From: Membranipora membranacea
Taxonomy: Eukaryota > Bryozoa > Gymnolaemata > Cheilostomatida > Membraniporidae
Direction: 5' to 3'
Assembly: GCA_914767715.1 (NCBI GenBank)
Contig: OU612065.1
Span: forward strand, 11,780,001 to 11,844,000
Length of the DNA stretch: 64,000 nt
Positions 39,301 through 50,470 of the stretch are shown here, piece by piece. Under the pieces are notes generated by a model, which did no database searches, had not been told where the DNA came from, and saw nothing but the letters and a program-made list of their open reading frames with translations. Both the position numbers and the translations under genes were made by a program. Numbering within the stretch: position 1 is the first letter of the stretch; each line of letters starts with the position of its first letter.

Positions 39301-42300
39301 AATCGAACAATAATTATTCTTAGTACTGAATGAGTTTGATGACAATACTGCTAACCGCAGTTATCCCATCTGTTTTAGAAAGGAGACAACTTCTGCCACT
39401 TCTCTATTAACATATGAAATTCAAATACTGTCAGTGCAAGGAGTTTGGGACATAACTCCTTGGTCAGTGCAAGATAATAAAGAGTTGTCCTTTGTGAATG
39501 AATCAGCTCTAGACTTTTTATGTAATAGCAACAGATGTATTGATATGCTTCTATCAAATTCACCAGTTTGTTGACAGTTGTTACATAGTTGTAAGATGTT
39601 TGTTGTTCACTTGATCTTACTTTTTGACCATTACCTGTAGGTTGCATGGTTGATGCAGGTCTCCATGGGAACAACAGCCGGAGAATCATTAAATGCTGCT
39701 GGAAACATCTTTGTCGGTCAGGTGAGTAACTTCAATACATTTTTTCAGCAAGAAACAACCACTATTCATATCAAAGCTTTGCCTTGAAATGAACAAAAAA
39801 AGAAAATTTTTTCGCACAAGGACATTATTGAATGATGTTACCAAATTTAAAGTGCAAAAATCCAGGGTTTAGAAGGGTCTACAGTATGTTATCTCCCCTG
39901 TCACGGGTTATCACTAAAATATCTTTGACTACGCTACCATTGTCCAATACTGTTTGTTGATAGCTTGTAGTGTAAGAAGAGCAGCCTTGTAACTGCCCTA
40001 GGCAAGCCCGGGCTAGGCCTAATGTTATACTGTAAGTGGATCATCATTTTAATGTGAATCCGTGACAGGGGAGATAACATACTGTAGACCCTTCTAGACC
40101 CTGGATTTCCGCATTTTAAATTTGGTTACATCATTCAATAATGTCCTTGTGTGAAAAAAATTTCTTTTTTTGTTCATTTCAAGGCAAAGCTTTGATATGA
40201 ATAGTGGTTGTTTTTTGCTTTCCTAGACACTTTAAAGTACTATACCCTACTGACCTTAATATTTCGCGGGCTCATAATTCGCGGAGGGCACAACTCCAAT
40301 CTTTTTCACTAGTCTTAATTATTCACGGATCTCAGACCCGCGAAATTGAGAGGATAACTCCTCTATAGTAGTAGCAGTATTCTACTTTAAAAAAACAGAG
40401 CTCCATTGGATTTGAACCTGCAACATCCCATACCAACGTGATTACAAAGCAGCCTCTTGACATATAGGCTGTGTATTTAGCTAATTTTAATTATTCGCGG
40501 TTTCTGTCATCGCTAACCGCGAAATATTAAACCACTTGAAAACGTAGGGTCAGTAGGGGATGTTATTAAATAAGTTTTCTAATACATTGGGCAGCAATAT
40601 ATATTTAGGTTTACATTTCAGACCGAAGCACCTTTGATGATCAAACCATTGCTGCACGATATGACAAAATCTGAGATCCACGCCGTCATGACCGGAGGTT
40701 TTGCCACCATTGCTGGCAGTGTACTGGCTACTTATATATTATTTGGTGTAAGTACTCATTTGGTGTAGTTAACTGTATCAGCAATATTAAACAGCTCATT
40801 TAATTTGCCTATATTTGGAGATGTTCCAGCCTGAGCCTTTGCCCTAGATGTGGTCAAAACCGTTACAGTCACACAACTGTGTCAATTAACTGATACTAGA
40901 GGTACTAAACAAGGCCACTTCCATTGAGAGGAAAAATATTTTTGATCTCTTCTGGCGGAGTCATAACATCTCCGGATTATAACTACACTAATGAATTAGT
41001 GGAGTTTGGGACAGAACTCCAGATATCAAAAGGGAAGCCTCCATAGAGCACAGTAGCCTATCTTTTGTTGTAATGAGTTTCATGTCATCATCGTCACATT
41101 ACTTTTGATTCCTCACTTACCTGTTTCAACTGGCGAATAGAAATAGTTAGCTAGGTAGATAAATTGAATAATATTGATGGTCTGAATTGTAAAACCTTAA
41201 TCTCTATATGAACTGTCAATATTTTGTTGGTTACAGGTACCAGCCAATCACCTGCTGTCTGCCTCTGTGATGTCAGCACCTGCTGCCCTCGCCATGTCAA
41301 AACTTTTTTACCCAGAGACCAAGAAGTCAAGGACTACGGCCAAGGATGTGGCCACAATGGGTAAGTTTGAACAGATCCATGGGAAGCAACTTATAACTTC
41401 CCCAAGCGTTTGACTGAATAAATGAGATTTAAAACACGTAAAACATTTAAAGAACTTCTGTGCAGACATTGCAATAAATTTGTTGAATTTTTATATTTAA
41501 GGAGCGTCAAAAGAGAGGAATTTAATAGAGGCAGCGTCAGCTGGAGCATCTACATCTATAAAACTTGTCGCGAACATCGCAGCAAACCTGATCGCTTTTC
41601 TGGCTCTGCTTGAATTTCTGAACCAAACACTGAAATGGTTTGGAGCTCAGGTGGGATTGAAGCCACCTTTCTACCCTGACTTCACATTTCAGGTGAGTTC
41701 AACTAAGGAGTAAGAGACTCTAACTCCTTGGTTCAACTAAATTTCAGTTACATGCCAACAACAAACACATAAATATCTGATATATAAACATATGAACATA
41801 TTATCGATAAACATATACTGTTAGCCTAACACCACTCTATAACATGTCTTCAAAAATATATAATAAGGAACTCCTTGATCATCGTAAGCATATGTTTGCA
41901 CTTTGCAGCGTACATGTATGATGCATGTAGATTGTTTCAAAGTTTGTATGGCTTCTAAATTCTCCAGTCTTGTTTATCAAATACTTGTCTTCCCAAAATA
42001 CTGATCACAGCGTTACATTGCATCATGTCATGTCATTGCAGCAGAATTACACTGCGTTTAGGCTGCTCGTTGTGTACATTGATATCTATTGCTTCTCTTG
42101 CAGTTTATCTGCTCCTATGTGTTATTCCCATTCGCCTGGGTCATGGGAACTCCATTCATTGACTGCAAGAATGTCGCAACTCTAATCGGAATAAAAACTT
42201 TCACCAACGAGTTCATCGCTTATGAAGAGCTGGCAAAGTTCATCAGCAACAGGAAACTGGTAGAAGCTTGGGAAGTCGGAGCTAACCAAACAGCTATTCA

Positions 42301-42940
42301 CAACACAATAAACAATTGTTATACCCTGTCTAACTCTACATGGACTGGGGATGATAACTGTCTTCAGATAATATCTGTAAGTACTCCATGTAATCTACAT
42401 ACCTATCAGAGAAAAGAAATAGTTAGTCTTTGAAGAATTCTGTAATCGTAAGCAAAGCAATCAAATCATGACAATTCACTCCCCGTTGAGCACATTTATT
42501 TCTTATATTACTGTGTATGTATCCGTTTGCATGCATGTAACTCATAACTCAAAAACATTATCTGGACTGCAGGAACGAGGTGAGACAATTTCTGTATACG
42601 CCCTCTGTGGGTTCGCAAACCTCGGCAGTATTGGTATCATGTTGGGCGGACTTGGAGCCATGGCACCAGAGAGGAAAAAGGATATCGCTTCAACAGTGCT
42701 GAGAGCCATGATTGCTGGAAATGTTGCATGCTTCATGACGGCATGTATTGCTGGTAAGACCATAACCAATATTCATTCAGTCTAGACTAATTTTAAATAT
42801 TAATAATCAATGTTATCCTTACAATCAGAAGGGGTGGACAATTCCATCAGAATTATTTGTATATGTTATTTATTCATTGTTTTTTAGGATTGTTAACTGT
42901 ACCAGGAGGATTAAACCCAGAGGTCTGTGGGACTATATGA
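30367..42940 (+). CDS. SLC28A3: concentrative Na+/nucleoside cotransporter (CNT3 type)
   Basis: Thirteen phase-matched exons: 30367-30492, 34215-34375, 35463-35747, 37911-38055, 38776-38967, 39207-39287, 39641-39721, 40622-40747, 41237-41360, 41502-41692, 42104-42376, 42573-42753 and 42888-42940, giving 672 residues. An acidic cytoplasmic N-terminus (about 95 residues) is followed by the full CNT membrane domain. Landmarks include [31 protein letters not shown] (split over exons 7/8), [34 protein letters not shown] and [19 protein letters not shown]. Known selectivity positions read Gly356-Gln357 and Ser390-Val391, the human CNT3 pattern (CNT1 has SQ, CNT2 has GM), which suggests broad purine and pyrimidine uptake. 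The C-terminal tail after ACIAG is short ([14 protein letters not shown]). An AATAAA at 42943-42948 directly follows the stop. Introns carry many mobile elements. Confidence 0.95.
30970..33556 (-). mobile_element. 5'-truncated CR1/L2-like non-LTR retrotransposon in transporter intron 1
   Basis: Antisense to the host gene. From 33556 to 32807 the minus strand encodes the C-terminal half of an APE-type endonuclease ([41 protein letters not shown]). From 32803 to 31133 it encodes a reverse transcriptase with [11 protein letters not shown] (motif A), [10 protein letters not shown] (motif B) and YSDD (motif C, instead of the commoner YADD). The 3' end has a (TCCA)n tail, seen as ATGG repeats at about 30973-30991. 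The 5' end is truncated within the endonuclease. Target duplications were not identified. Confidence 0.9.
31133..33556 (-). pseudogene. ORF2 (endonuclease-reverse transcriptase), one visible nonsense codon
   Basis: The endonuclease and reverse transcriptase frames are the same frame, separated by one TAG at 32806-32804 in the context KP[14 protein letters not shown]. I see no frameshift from 33556 to the natural stop at 31133, so the copy is young. The N-terminal endonuclease part is missing, so it is dead by truncation as well as by the stop. Confidence 0.8.
34531..34568. repeat. (TA)n microsatellite
   Basis: An alternating TA run in transporter intron 2; a shorter similar run lies at about 6781-6808. 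Confidence 0.9.
36733..37402 (+). mobile_element. tRNA-derived SINE interrupted by a MITE
   Basis: A pol III promoter is visible: box A TGGCTCAGTTGG (36744-36755) and box B GGTTTGAATCC (36833-36843). The intervening arm contains three tandem copies of CGGACTTCAACAC (36765-36803) and a GTGTTGAAG partner, so it is not a functional tRNA. A non-tRNA body follows to about 36998. It continues after the MITE as TTTTAATCAG before the interrupted duplication resumes. Confidence 0.8.
37007..37389. mobile_element. 383-bp MITE with 8-bp target duplication
   Basis: The terminal inverted repeats TAAAGGGCAACCAAGGTTTC at the left and its complement at the right are exact over 20 bases. ATCAACCT flanks both sides (36999-37006, 37390-37397). 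An eight-base duplication suggests hAT- or P-like mobilisation; a TTAA reading (piggyBac/Kolobok) is possible because TTAA occurs at both junctions. No coding sequence inside. Confidence 0.85.
38298..38365. mobile_element. 68-bp perfect palindrome with 8-bp target duplication
   Basis: Every base from 38298 to 38331 pairs with 38332-38365 with no mismatch and no loop; the centre is GGCGATCGCC and the ends are CACAGCCAGCCC. GATTGCTA lies directly on both sides (38290-38297 and 38366-38373). It sits in transporter intron 4. This is two terminal inverted repeats with nothing between them. Confidence 0.88.
39430..39473. mobile_element. tiny foldback (22-26 bp) with direct repeats
   Basis: GTCAGTGCAAG is at 39430-39440 and again at 39463-39473. 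Between and overlapping them is the hairpin CAAGGAGTT...AACTCCTTG around TGGGACAT. It sits in transporter intron 6. If the duplication is 8 bp (GTCAGTGC), the element is 25 bp. Confidence 0.75.
39747..40219. mobile_element. MITE with long terminal inverted repeats
   Basis: The left arm (39747-about 39925: AACAACCACTATTCATATC ... ATGTTATCTCCCCTGTCACG) reappears inverted at about 40060-40219. The ~140-base centre is unique. No coding sequence. Transporter intron 7. Confidence 0.85.
40245..40558. mobile_element. MITE with CCCTACTGACC / TTTCGCGG ends
   Basis: The left end CCCTACTGACCTTAATATTT plus CGCGG and the right end CCGCGAAATATTAA ... GGTCAGTAGGG are inverted repeats. Further TTCGCGG/ATTCACGG motifs occur inside. 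It adjoins the previous MITE with a gap of about 25 bases. No clear target duplication. Confidence 0.75.
41697..41740. mobile_element. tiny foldback 4 bp from a splice donor, with direct repeats
   Basis: GTTCAACTAA is at 41697-41706 and 41731-41740. The enclosed hairpin is AAGGAGT...ACTCCTT around AAGAGACTCTA. With an 8-bp duplication (GTTCAACT) the element is 26 bp, 41705-41730. The left duplication starts five bases inside intron 10 of the transporter, leaving the donor GTGA intact. Confidence 0.75.
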
Positions 42941-44984
42941 TAAATAAACCTGGCAGAGAGTTTTTTACTCCATCAAGTAGACAGCAAAGTTGCTGTCAAA
43001 TATGAAGATCTTCCCTATATTATTGTAATGAATGTATCGCAACTCTAACACCCCGCACACTACTGTCTGGCTGGTCATTTAGTTTCATCATCAGTGACTG
43101 CCATTGAACAACAAGACATCTTAATTTATTGCGAAAATCTACAACAGAATCAAAATATGTCTGTGATATATCAGAAAGAAATATCCGACAATGAGCATAT
43201 GGGAGTTTTTTTGCTACAAACTTAATACGCAACAAATCGTTTTTTATTTCCAAATACTTTGAGCCTATTGCGTGAGAATCTGATACGCTAGTATCTGCTA
43301 TGCAATGATTTTGGTCACACTCTCTACCATATTATATGCGAAACAAATTAACATAGTGTAAACACCTTCATATATTTTTCTAAATCTTTTTAGTATGTTA
43401 CATTGAAAAAAGTGCATGCACAAATTAAATCGCAGCCAAGCTACTCTTTTTTTTCATCAAATCTTTTTTATTCTCCATATTATTGTGAACAAATACAACT
43501 TACAGCCTAGTGAAACTTGTGACCAACCGCTTCAGTGTCTTTGAGTTTGTGAATCTGATATTCACCTGGTATTGGTTACTGTGACTACGCCAACTTTTCT
43601 CAGCATCAGCTCCTCAAAACTTAGTCTAAAAGATGACTATACTACAGCTTATTCAGAAATGGATGTTGGCCTGTTAAATTCTAGCTATATGGCAGTGGCA
43701 CCCTTATAGTAGATATACAAAATTTTACAGATATTTAGCCGCATCATTATTGAAACTGCCTACAGGAATGGAAATCACCAAGTTGGAGGGGGCGCAACCC
43801 ATTGAAGGTCTTCCTGTGACCCTGACCTTGCAGTTTCACTTTTGTACTTGGAAACTTTCATGAATGTTGAAATTATGACAATGCAAGTTGTTTTTGCCTG
43901 GGCAGCTGAGTTTACTCAGGGAGGCACTTAATTATGGTGACGCGACGTCACTGGAGGGTGTAGAAACAGTGATTTTTACCCATAGCTATCATTGATTTAC
44001 CTGTCCCAGCTCTGGTTAAATGTTTATAACTCAATTGGCTTCAATCGGAATTCAAGTTTGAAGATTGCAATAGATTCAGCAGCTTCTGGTGATCATTTTG
44101 ATAGTCTGTTTAGCTTCATAGCTCAAATATTATCAATAAAGCAAGCTATTGAAAACGGTGCATAGACTTAAAGCTATGATTTTTTTTGCAGTTTCAGTCC
44201 TTAATAAATGCTTATATCTCAAACAATTTTGATTGAATTTTGAGTTTGAAAATTGCAATAGACTCAGCAGCTTCTGGTGACCATTTTGATAGTCTGTTTA
44301 GCTTCATAGCTCAAATATCAAAAAACCAAGCTATTGAAAACAGTGCATAGACTCAAAGCCATAATTTTTTTTGCAGTTTCAGTCCTGATTAAATGCTTAT
44401 TTCTCTAACAATTTTGTTGGAATTTTGAGTTTGAAAATTGTAATAGATTCAGTAGCTTGTGGAGATCATTTTGATGGTCTGTTCTGCCTTGTAGCTCAAG
44501 TATAACCATGAAGTTCAGGACTTTCTTCCTTGGAATAACTGAGGAAGCAAGCAATTGAATTTACTTGGTGAATACACAATTACCAAAGAAATGACTAATT
44601 TCATCTTTGCTTTTTTAATGCTTTTTTGCGCATTTTGAGCCAGGCATACACAATAAGAAATGACCTTAGACAAAATATCCACCACCATTATTGAAATGTG
44701 ACCAAACGAGATAGTTGGAAGTAAACAAGTTAAGGTCGGACCTCACAGCTTCAAATGAAATTGAAGTTCATAGTAGACGATATTCTGTGTAACTAATATA
44801 ATGGTCACTTCGGTGGATCAAAAGTAAAGGGAGACCTCCTGCCCGGCAGCATTCTCCTCGTTCTTACCTTATATTAGCAGCCTGATAAAACAAGCAACAG
44901 CTAAATCCGGTAATTTAGGAAATCACAATACATCAATTTTGACCACGAAACACTATCTTATTGTACTCGGACCAGGTCAGGAAT

Positions 44985-45712
44985 GATTATCAGCAACCGA
45001 ACAATAGAATGCTTTTCTTTTGTTGTTAATATTCTTATTGTTGAAATCGTGCTAATTAATTTTCCGATCCGACTTGAACCGAGATTAAAGTATACAAGTA
45101 TTAAATTTGTCTGATACCAGCATCGTAACTTAAATGTGTCTATTACACATCTCGGTGCCGGGACTTTAGAATATAGTCGAGCTGGGCAGACGGGTATAAC
45201 GAATCCGTCGTGTGATGCTATTACAGAAACGATCAGGTGTGAAGACCAGACTAGTGTAGTGTGGATATGGTAAAAGATTGGAGTATAATTATAAAATCTC
45301 CATCTTCACAATAAGAATAATAGCATGACTTGCCACTCTCTTTCACAATTATCAGCAACTGAACAATAGAATGCTTTTCTTATGTTGTTAATATTCTTAT
45401 TGTTGAAATCGTGCTAATTAATTTTCCGATCCGACTTGAACCGAGATTAAAGTACACAAGTATTAAATTTGTCTGATACCGGCATCGTAACTTAAATGTG
45501 TCTATTACACATCTCGGTGCCGGGACTTTAGAATATAGTCGAGCTGGACAGACGGGTATAACGAATCCGTCGTGTGATGCTATTACAGAAACTATCAGGC
45601 GTGAAGACCAGACTAGTGTAATGTAGATCTGGTAAAAGATTGGAGTATAATTATAAAATCTCCATCTTCACAATAAGAATAATAGCATGACTTGCCACTC
45701 TCGTTCACAAAA
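44985..45712 (+). repeat. 362-bp tandem duplication inside the long-TIR element
   Basis: Two head-to-tail copies (markers CAGCAAC at 44991 and 45353) are nearly identical, including CATCTCGGTGCCGGGACTTT and GACGGGTATAACGAATCC. The low divergence suggests a recent duplication or conversion. Its function is unknown; no open frame or recognised RNA motif. Confidence 0.85.
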
Positions 45713-46019
45713 GCAAAGTGATTGATGAAAAATAGCTACGTGACAAGAGAGATAACCTTGTCATTAAAGTGCAAACAACTCCGAATACACTTATGAACTT
45801 TTGAAATACTATTATGTTTATTGGGTCTGCTGGAGTCAGCAATATAGCAACAGATTTCTAGATTTCTGAGTACACAGCAGTTGTAACACTCATCAAGCTA
45901 AGCACTATATGGATGCAATGGATAAGCCAGGCCAGAGCGGATTTTCTGAACCACCAGTATGTAACTGTGATACAATGACTATACTTTCCTTTGCCTGCTA
46001 GGTATTGTCCTTGCTTGTT

Positions 46020-46060
46020 CGGTTATAACAAGGAGGAAAGGCCTAAACTCCCCGGTTATA
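46020..46060. mobile_element. 25-bp foldback with CGGTTATA target duplication
   Basis: CGGTTATA is at 46020-46027 and 46053-46060. The 25 bases between (46028-46052) contain AAGGAG and AACTCCC around AAAGGCCTA. It is inserted within the long-TIR element, so it is younger than that element. It creates a short exon-like frame, which is therefore unlikely to be a real alternative last exon of the transporter. Confidence 0.75.
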
Positions 46061-46638
46061 CCTGAGCTACAACGCTGAACAGACCTTCAAAATGAGCCCC
46101 ATAAGCTGCTGAGTTGCAATTTTCAAACTTGAAATCCCATTAAAATTGATGAGGCAATAAACTTCAAATCAAGGTTGAAACTGCAAAAAAAGTTATAGTT
46201 TTGAGTCTATGCACCGTTTTCAATAGCTTGCTTTTTTGACAATACTTGCGCTACAAAGCTAAACAGACTATCAAAATGTTCACCAGAAGCTGTTGAGTCT
46301 ATTGCAATTTTCAAACTCAAAATTCAATAAAAATTGTTTGAGATATGAGCATTTATTCAGGACTGAAACTGCAAAAAAATTATAGCTTTAAGTCTATACA
46401 CCGTTTTCAATAGCTTGCTTTATTGATAATATATAAGCTACGTAGCTAAATAGACTATCAAAATGATCGGCAGAAGCTGCTGAATTTATTGCAATTTTCA
46501 AACTTAAATTCCTATTGAAGCAAATTGGGTTATCAACATTTAACCAGAGCTGGGACAGGTAAATCAATGATAGCTATGGGTAAAAATCACTGTTTCTACA
46601 CCCTCCAGTGACGTCGCGTCACCATAATTAAGTGCCTC

Positions 46639-47394
46639 AATGCTAATGCACCATACAGTGTCCTGTCTAGGTTTATTATTAAGTCTATGTGTTGCTATCA
46701 AATGATTTTTTGATACTTCATGGAGACTTTGGAAACCTACCACCCTCAATCACAGCTATAACCATAGAATACCTACTGCATTGCATCAAACACCATGCTG
46801 TAGCTGCCTACACTTCGCTCATCATAGCTTTGTATTATTGTAAGTATTCTAGTTGTTTGATGCTTGATTGATTATTACATATCACAGACAACAAAACATG
46901 TCCTGAAATTCATTATAAATACTGAGAAGTAATCATGATCAAAAATAGAAAAAAAAACTCATAACTCTGTAGGATTGTTTAAAATAAAAAGCTTGAGGTA
47001 ATTGAGTCTTGATGCACTATGCACCATGCACATTTATCTTCATGCTCTGGCAAGTTGGACATTTTGTGTGTATATACTAATAAATCTGCAATCACTAGCC
47101 ATCACTGGATCAGTCAACCTGTGAGCAGCGAGTATAGTATTTCCCCTAATGATGTACAGTGGGAAATCCCATAGATCAACCAATCAAAATTGATAATTTT
47201 AGACCAATCAAAAGCACCTCCAACTCGGTGCTTTAGATAGCGATTTCCTACAGGAATCTGCATATCAAACATATACTCTGAATATATAAATACATATATC
47301 ATCTATATATAATCATCTAATATATCTTCATACAAACTTAGTTTACTCCATCAAGCTTGTTCATATAGGCTCTATGTGGTTATAATAATTGTTA
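46639..47394. other. no feature recognised
   Basis: AT-rich sequence between two large elements, without recognised coding or repeat structure. Confidence 0.4.
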
Positions 47395-47404
47395 CGCCGG
47401 TGAT

Positions 47405-47695
47405 CACATTGGTATCCGGACATTTTCCCACCAAGCCATTTTCCCACCTCCCTTTATTTCACCGCGCCATTTTCCCACCGCGCCATTTTCCCACCAGAAC
47501 ATTTTCCCACATATCCGTGTTCCCACCAGGACGATTTCTCACTGACCCATTTTCTAACCGGGATGTTTTCCCACCAATCTGTTTTCCCACCATGATATTT
47601 TCTCACCAAGATGTTTTCCCACTTAGATGTTTTCTCACCAATCCATTTTCCCACTCGGACGTTTTTCCACTTGCCATTTTCCCACTATTGCTTTT
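47405..47695 (+). repeat. TTTTCCCACC minisatellite, block 1
   Basis: About 19 degenerate ~15-bp units with core CATTTTCCCACC. The period gives a long accidental frame reading FPTxPFSH-like, which is not a gene. Confidence 0.85.
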
Positions 47696-47949
47696 TTCAA
47701 ATGAGCGCTGGTAGCTTCTTTCTATTTTTTGTTTCTTTTCCTTCCGCTCTTTTTCAGGCATTGAAAATGTTAATTGAAAGTGGTGTTAAAGTCTCGTCAT
47801 AAAAGTTTTGTTGTTCCTTTTTTGCTCTAGAATTTCAAAGTCGATGACATTTGGTGTTAAAAATGCTGTTAGAGGTTATGAAATGACTTGAACAGTTTTC
47901 TCATGATTTGTCATGGGGGCGCTTGTTTGTAAACAGAAGATACACACAG

Positions 47950-48085
47950 AATCTTGGAATGAACATCGGCTGGAACAAACGTTGAAGGGATTGAACTAAC
48001 TGGAATGAACGTAGTCTGGTATGAAAGTCGAAAATCCCGGAATGAACTGAGAAAGTGCTGGATTGAACGCCGACTGCATTAGTTG
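47950..48085 (+). repeat. GGAATGAACG minisatellite, copy 1
   Basis: Repeated TGGAATGAAC/TGGATTGAAC units 20-25 bp apart. The same tract occurs at about 50335-50470 and, inverted, at about 51415-51545 and 52620-52750. Confidence 0.8.
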
Positions 48086-48499
48086 GTATAAAGAGACAAC
48101 AGGAGAGCAACTCCCCAAAATAATTGTGTTAAAAAACCAGCATACATCATATGAACAATGACTATAACAATGACTGTCACAATCATAGTTTTGGATTAAA
48201 TTAATGATTTATGATTATGCTAAGGTAATTCAATATTGCCATGCCAAACCACATGTGCTGCGCATTAGGTACTATTTATATTTATTTATTATGTTTGGTA
48301 CTGGTAACGGTAGCCGGTCTTGACAAGCTAAGTTCGGTAAGTGAGGGGGGAAGTTTCCCACCTCATCCGCTGTAGCTCTATTCTACATTTGCGGTGGCGT
48401 CCTAAAGTGAGTAGGGTGTAGAGTCCATTGTGTACATTTTAAGTCAAATGTTTTTAAAAACTCGATTAAATATCGCTGACATGATGGGACTTGACGAAT

Positions 48500-48835
48500 C
48501 CGCCCCATTTTCCCAATGTCATTTTCCCACCAAGCCATTTTCCCACCTCCCGTAATCCCACTCTGCCGTTTTCCCACCTGGACATTTTCCCACCGAGCCA
48601 TTATCCCACCTGTTTGATTTCCCACAGTGCCATTTTCCCACCTGGACGTTTTCTACAATCTAGTTTCCCACCTGGACGTTTTCCCAACAAGCCAGTTTCC
48701 CACCAAGCCGTTTTCCCACCAAACAATTTTCCCAACAGGACAATTTCCCACCAAACAATTTTCCCAACAGGACAATTTACCACAGTGCTGTTTTCCCACC
48801 ACAAAATTTTTTCACTGCACAGTTTTCCCTTTGTA
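48500..48835 (+). repeat. TTTTCCCACC minisatellite, block 2
   Basis: Same core as block 1 but with different spacer letters (for example TTTTCCCAACAGGACAA pairs). It starts the B arm and matches block 4 in inverted order. Confidence 0.85.
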
Positions 48836-50334
48836 GCCTTTTTTCAGGCTAAGCCGTTCACATTTCACAAATAAGTGAACAATGTTCACATCCAGCCAAC
48901 ATTGGAGAAAGTAGCTTTGAAAATGAAGATGTGATTTTATTAGTAGCGGGTTAATTTTGATTTGTGTTTTTGATTGCACAAGTTAGTCCGAGTGGTTGAT
49001 TTGATCAAAATAGCCTCCTTGTTATAAATTACTTTTTCGACAAAACAAATTAATTGTGCCTTTGCCAATTCTCAAAAGTTTTAGGCCATTTAATCATCGA
49101 CCGGGCTGAATCATATCAACGGTTATTGACCATATCACTCTTCAAAATTAAGCTTTTATCATATGTTATCCACATGGCTTTCGGTAAAGATTGTTTTACT
49201 AGTTTTCAAGCTTATATCAATCAACCACCAAACAATGTAAAGAAAATTCTCACTCTATGTAAATTTATACACACGATCCTTCCTAGATGACAATGAATCT
49301 TATTCAAGTTAAAACAATTATTTGTTTTGACCAGGGACCCTTCCTACTTTTACCATATTAACAGTTTGAAACATTAGAATTGTTTCCACATGTAAAAAGA
49401 AGGGACAACTACCTGCAATTCTGAATGCGATTGGTGATCACCAATAAGCGTGAACATATATGATTGCATTGAAGAATCTGTGCTGTCAAATAAGGGTAGC
49501 CATTAAAAGCAGACAAGGCATAGATGATACTTGGCATGGTTAGTTATATTTGTAAAACCAAAGACTGAGCTTTGTAAGAAAATCTATACACAGCTTGTTG
49601 TGGTGCAATCTGGTTTTATGCTTTGTGTTCATTATCTGATCAATTAAAATATTGTTAAGATTATGGCATTAGAACATGCTGTAACGCGTATTAATTATTT
49701 GTTCCATGTTGAAGGTTTTAAATCAGTGAAATTTCTATTGAAAACGGAGATATAATATAAAAATACGACTAACAAAGTTATGGATTGAGTAAAAACGTAA
49801 AAATGTTTATTAAACAGTCAACATGTGTCCCTTCTTTCCAAGTTCAAAGGGATCTAAGGCAAGTATAAATACCAAAAACGTAATAATATTCAAAACATTT
49901 CAATGTTTAGCCTTCCATGTAAACCCTCACTCCAGTCCTTGGAGGGATTCTAGTGTTGTATATCAAAACCGTCTGAGAACCGAAACCTGTCACTGCTTGA
50001 CAAGGCTAGTGTTGCTCAACTTGAGGTATTTTCTGTTTTATTTCTTTTAGGTTGACAAACTTGACAAATACAAAGCTTAAAAATTAGGTAACTGACAAAA
50101 TTCCATTTGCAAAATCTTCTCATTATAGCACTGATTTTTGCCTCCAGCTATTAAAAAATAACAAAACGAAACCCAACGAAACGAAGACCAATAATTTTGA
50201 CAATTTCATCCAATCCCCAACAAGAATCATCGAAACAAAAATACTGATTTGAGATCAAATTCTTATTAAAAATACAAATCAGCATATCAGGTCATGCACC
50301 CTAGAATTTGATCATATCATATGCTGGTGTGTGC

Positions 50335-50470
50335 AGGAGATTGGAATGAACGTCAGCTGGATTGAACGGCGACGTGATCGAGATTAGCTGGAATGAACTT
50401 AGACCGGTATGAAAGTAAAAATTCCTGGAATGAACATAGAAAGTGCTGGATTGAACGTCAACTACATTAG
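50335..50470 (+). repeat. GGAATGAACG minisatellite, copy 2
   Basis: Shares units with the tract at 47950 and its inverted copies. It lies near the inner end of the B arm. Confidence 0.75.

Larger units (their letters stand above)
43921..46638. mobile_element. non-autonomous element with about 580-bp terminal inverted repeats
   Basis: The left end GAGGCACTTAATTATGGTGA and onwards reappears inverted, ending at 46638. The inverted arms extend to about 44510 and from about 46070. Each arm holds about three tandem units of roughly 185 bp (marker CAGCAGCTTCTGGTGA at about 44078, 44266 and a variant near 44450). The centre carries a separate 362-bp tandem duplication. No transposase frame and no convincing target duplication was found. 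Confidence 0.8.

Noticed and set aside
45999-46078. Possible alternative last exon of the nucleoside transporter
   Set aside because: Although in phase, it lies in a mobile element and is largely created by a tiny foldback and its CGGTTATA duplication.
47376-47714. Long repetitive open frames (FPT/FSH repeats) as a protein gene
   Set aside because: They are products of the ~15-bp minisatellite and occur in all four blocks on both strands.
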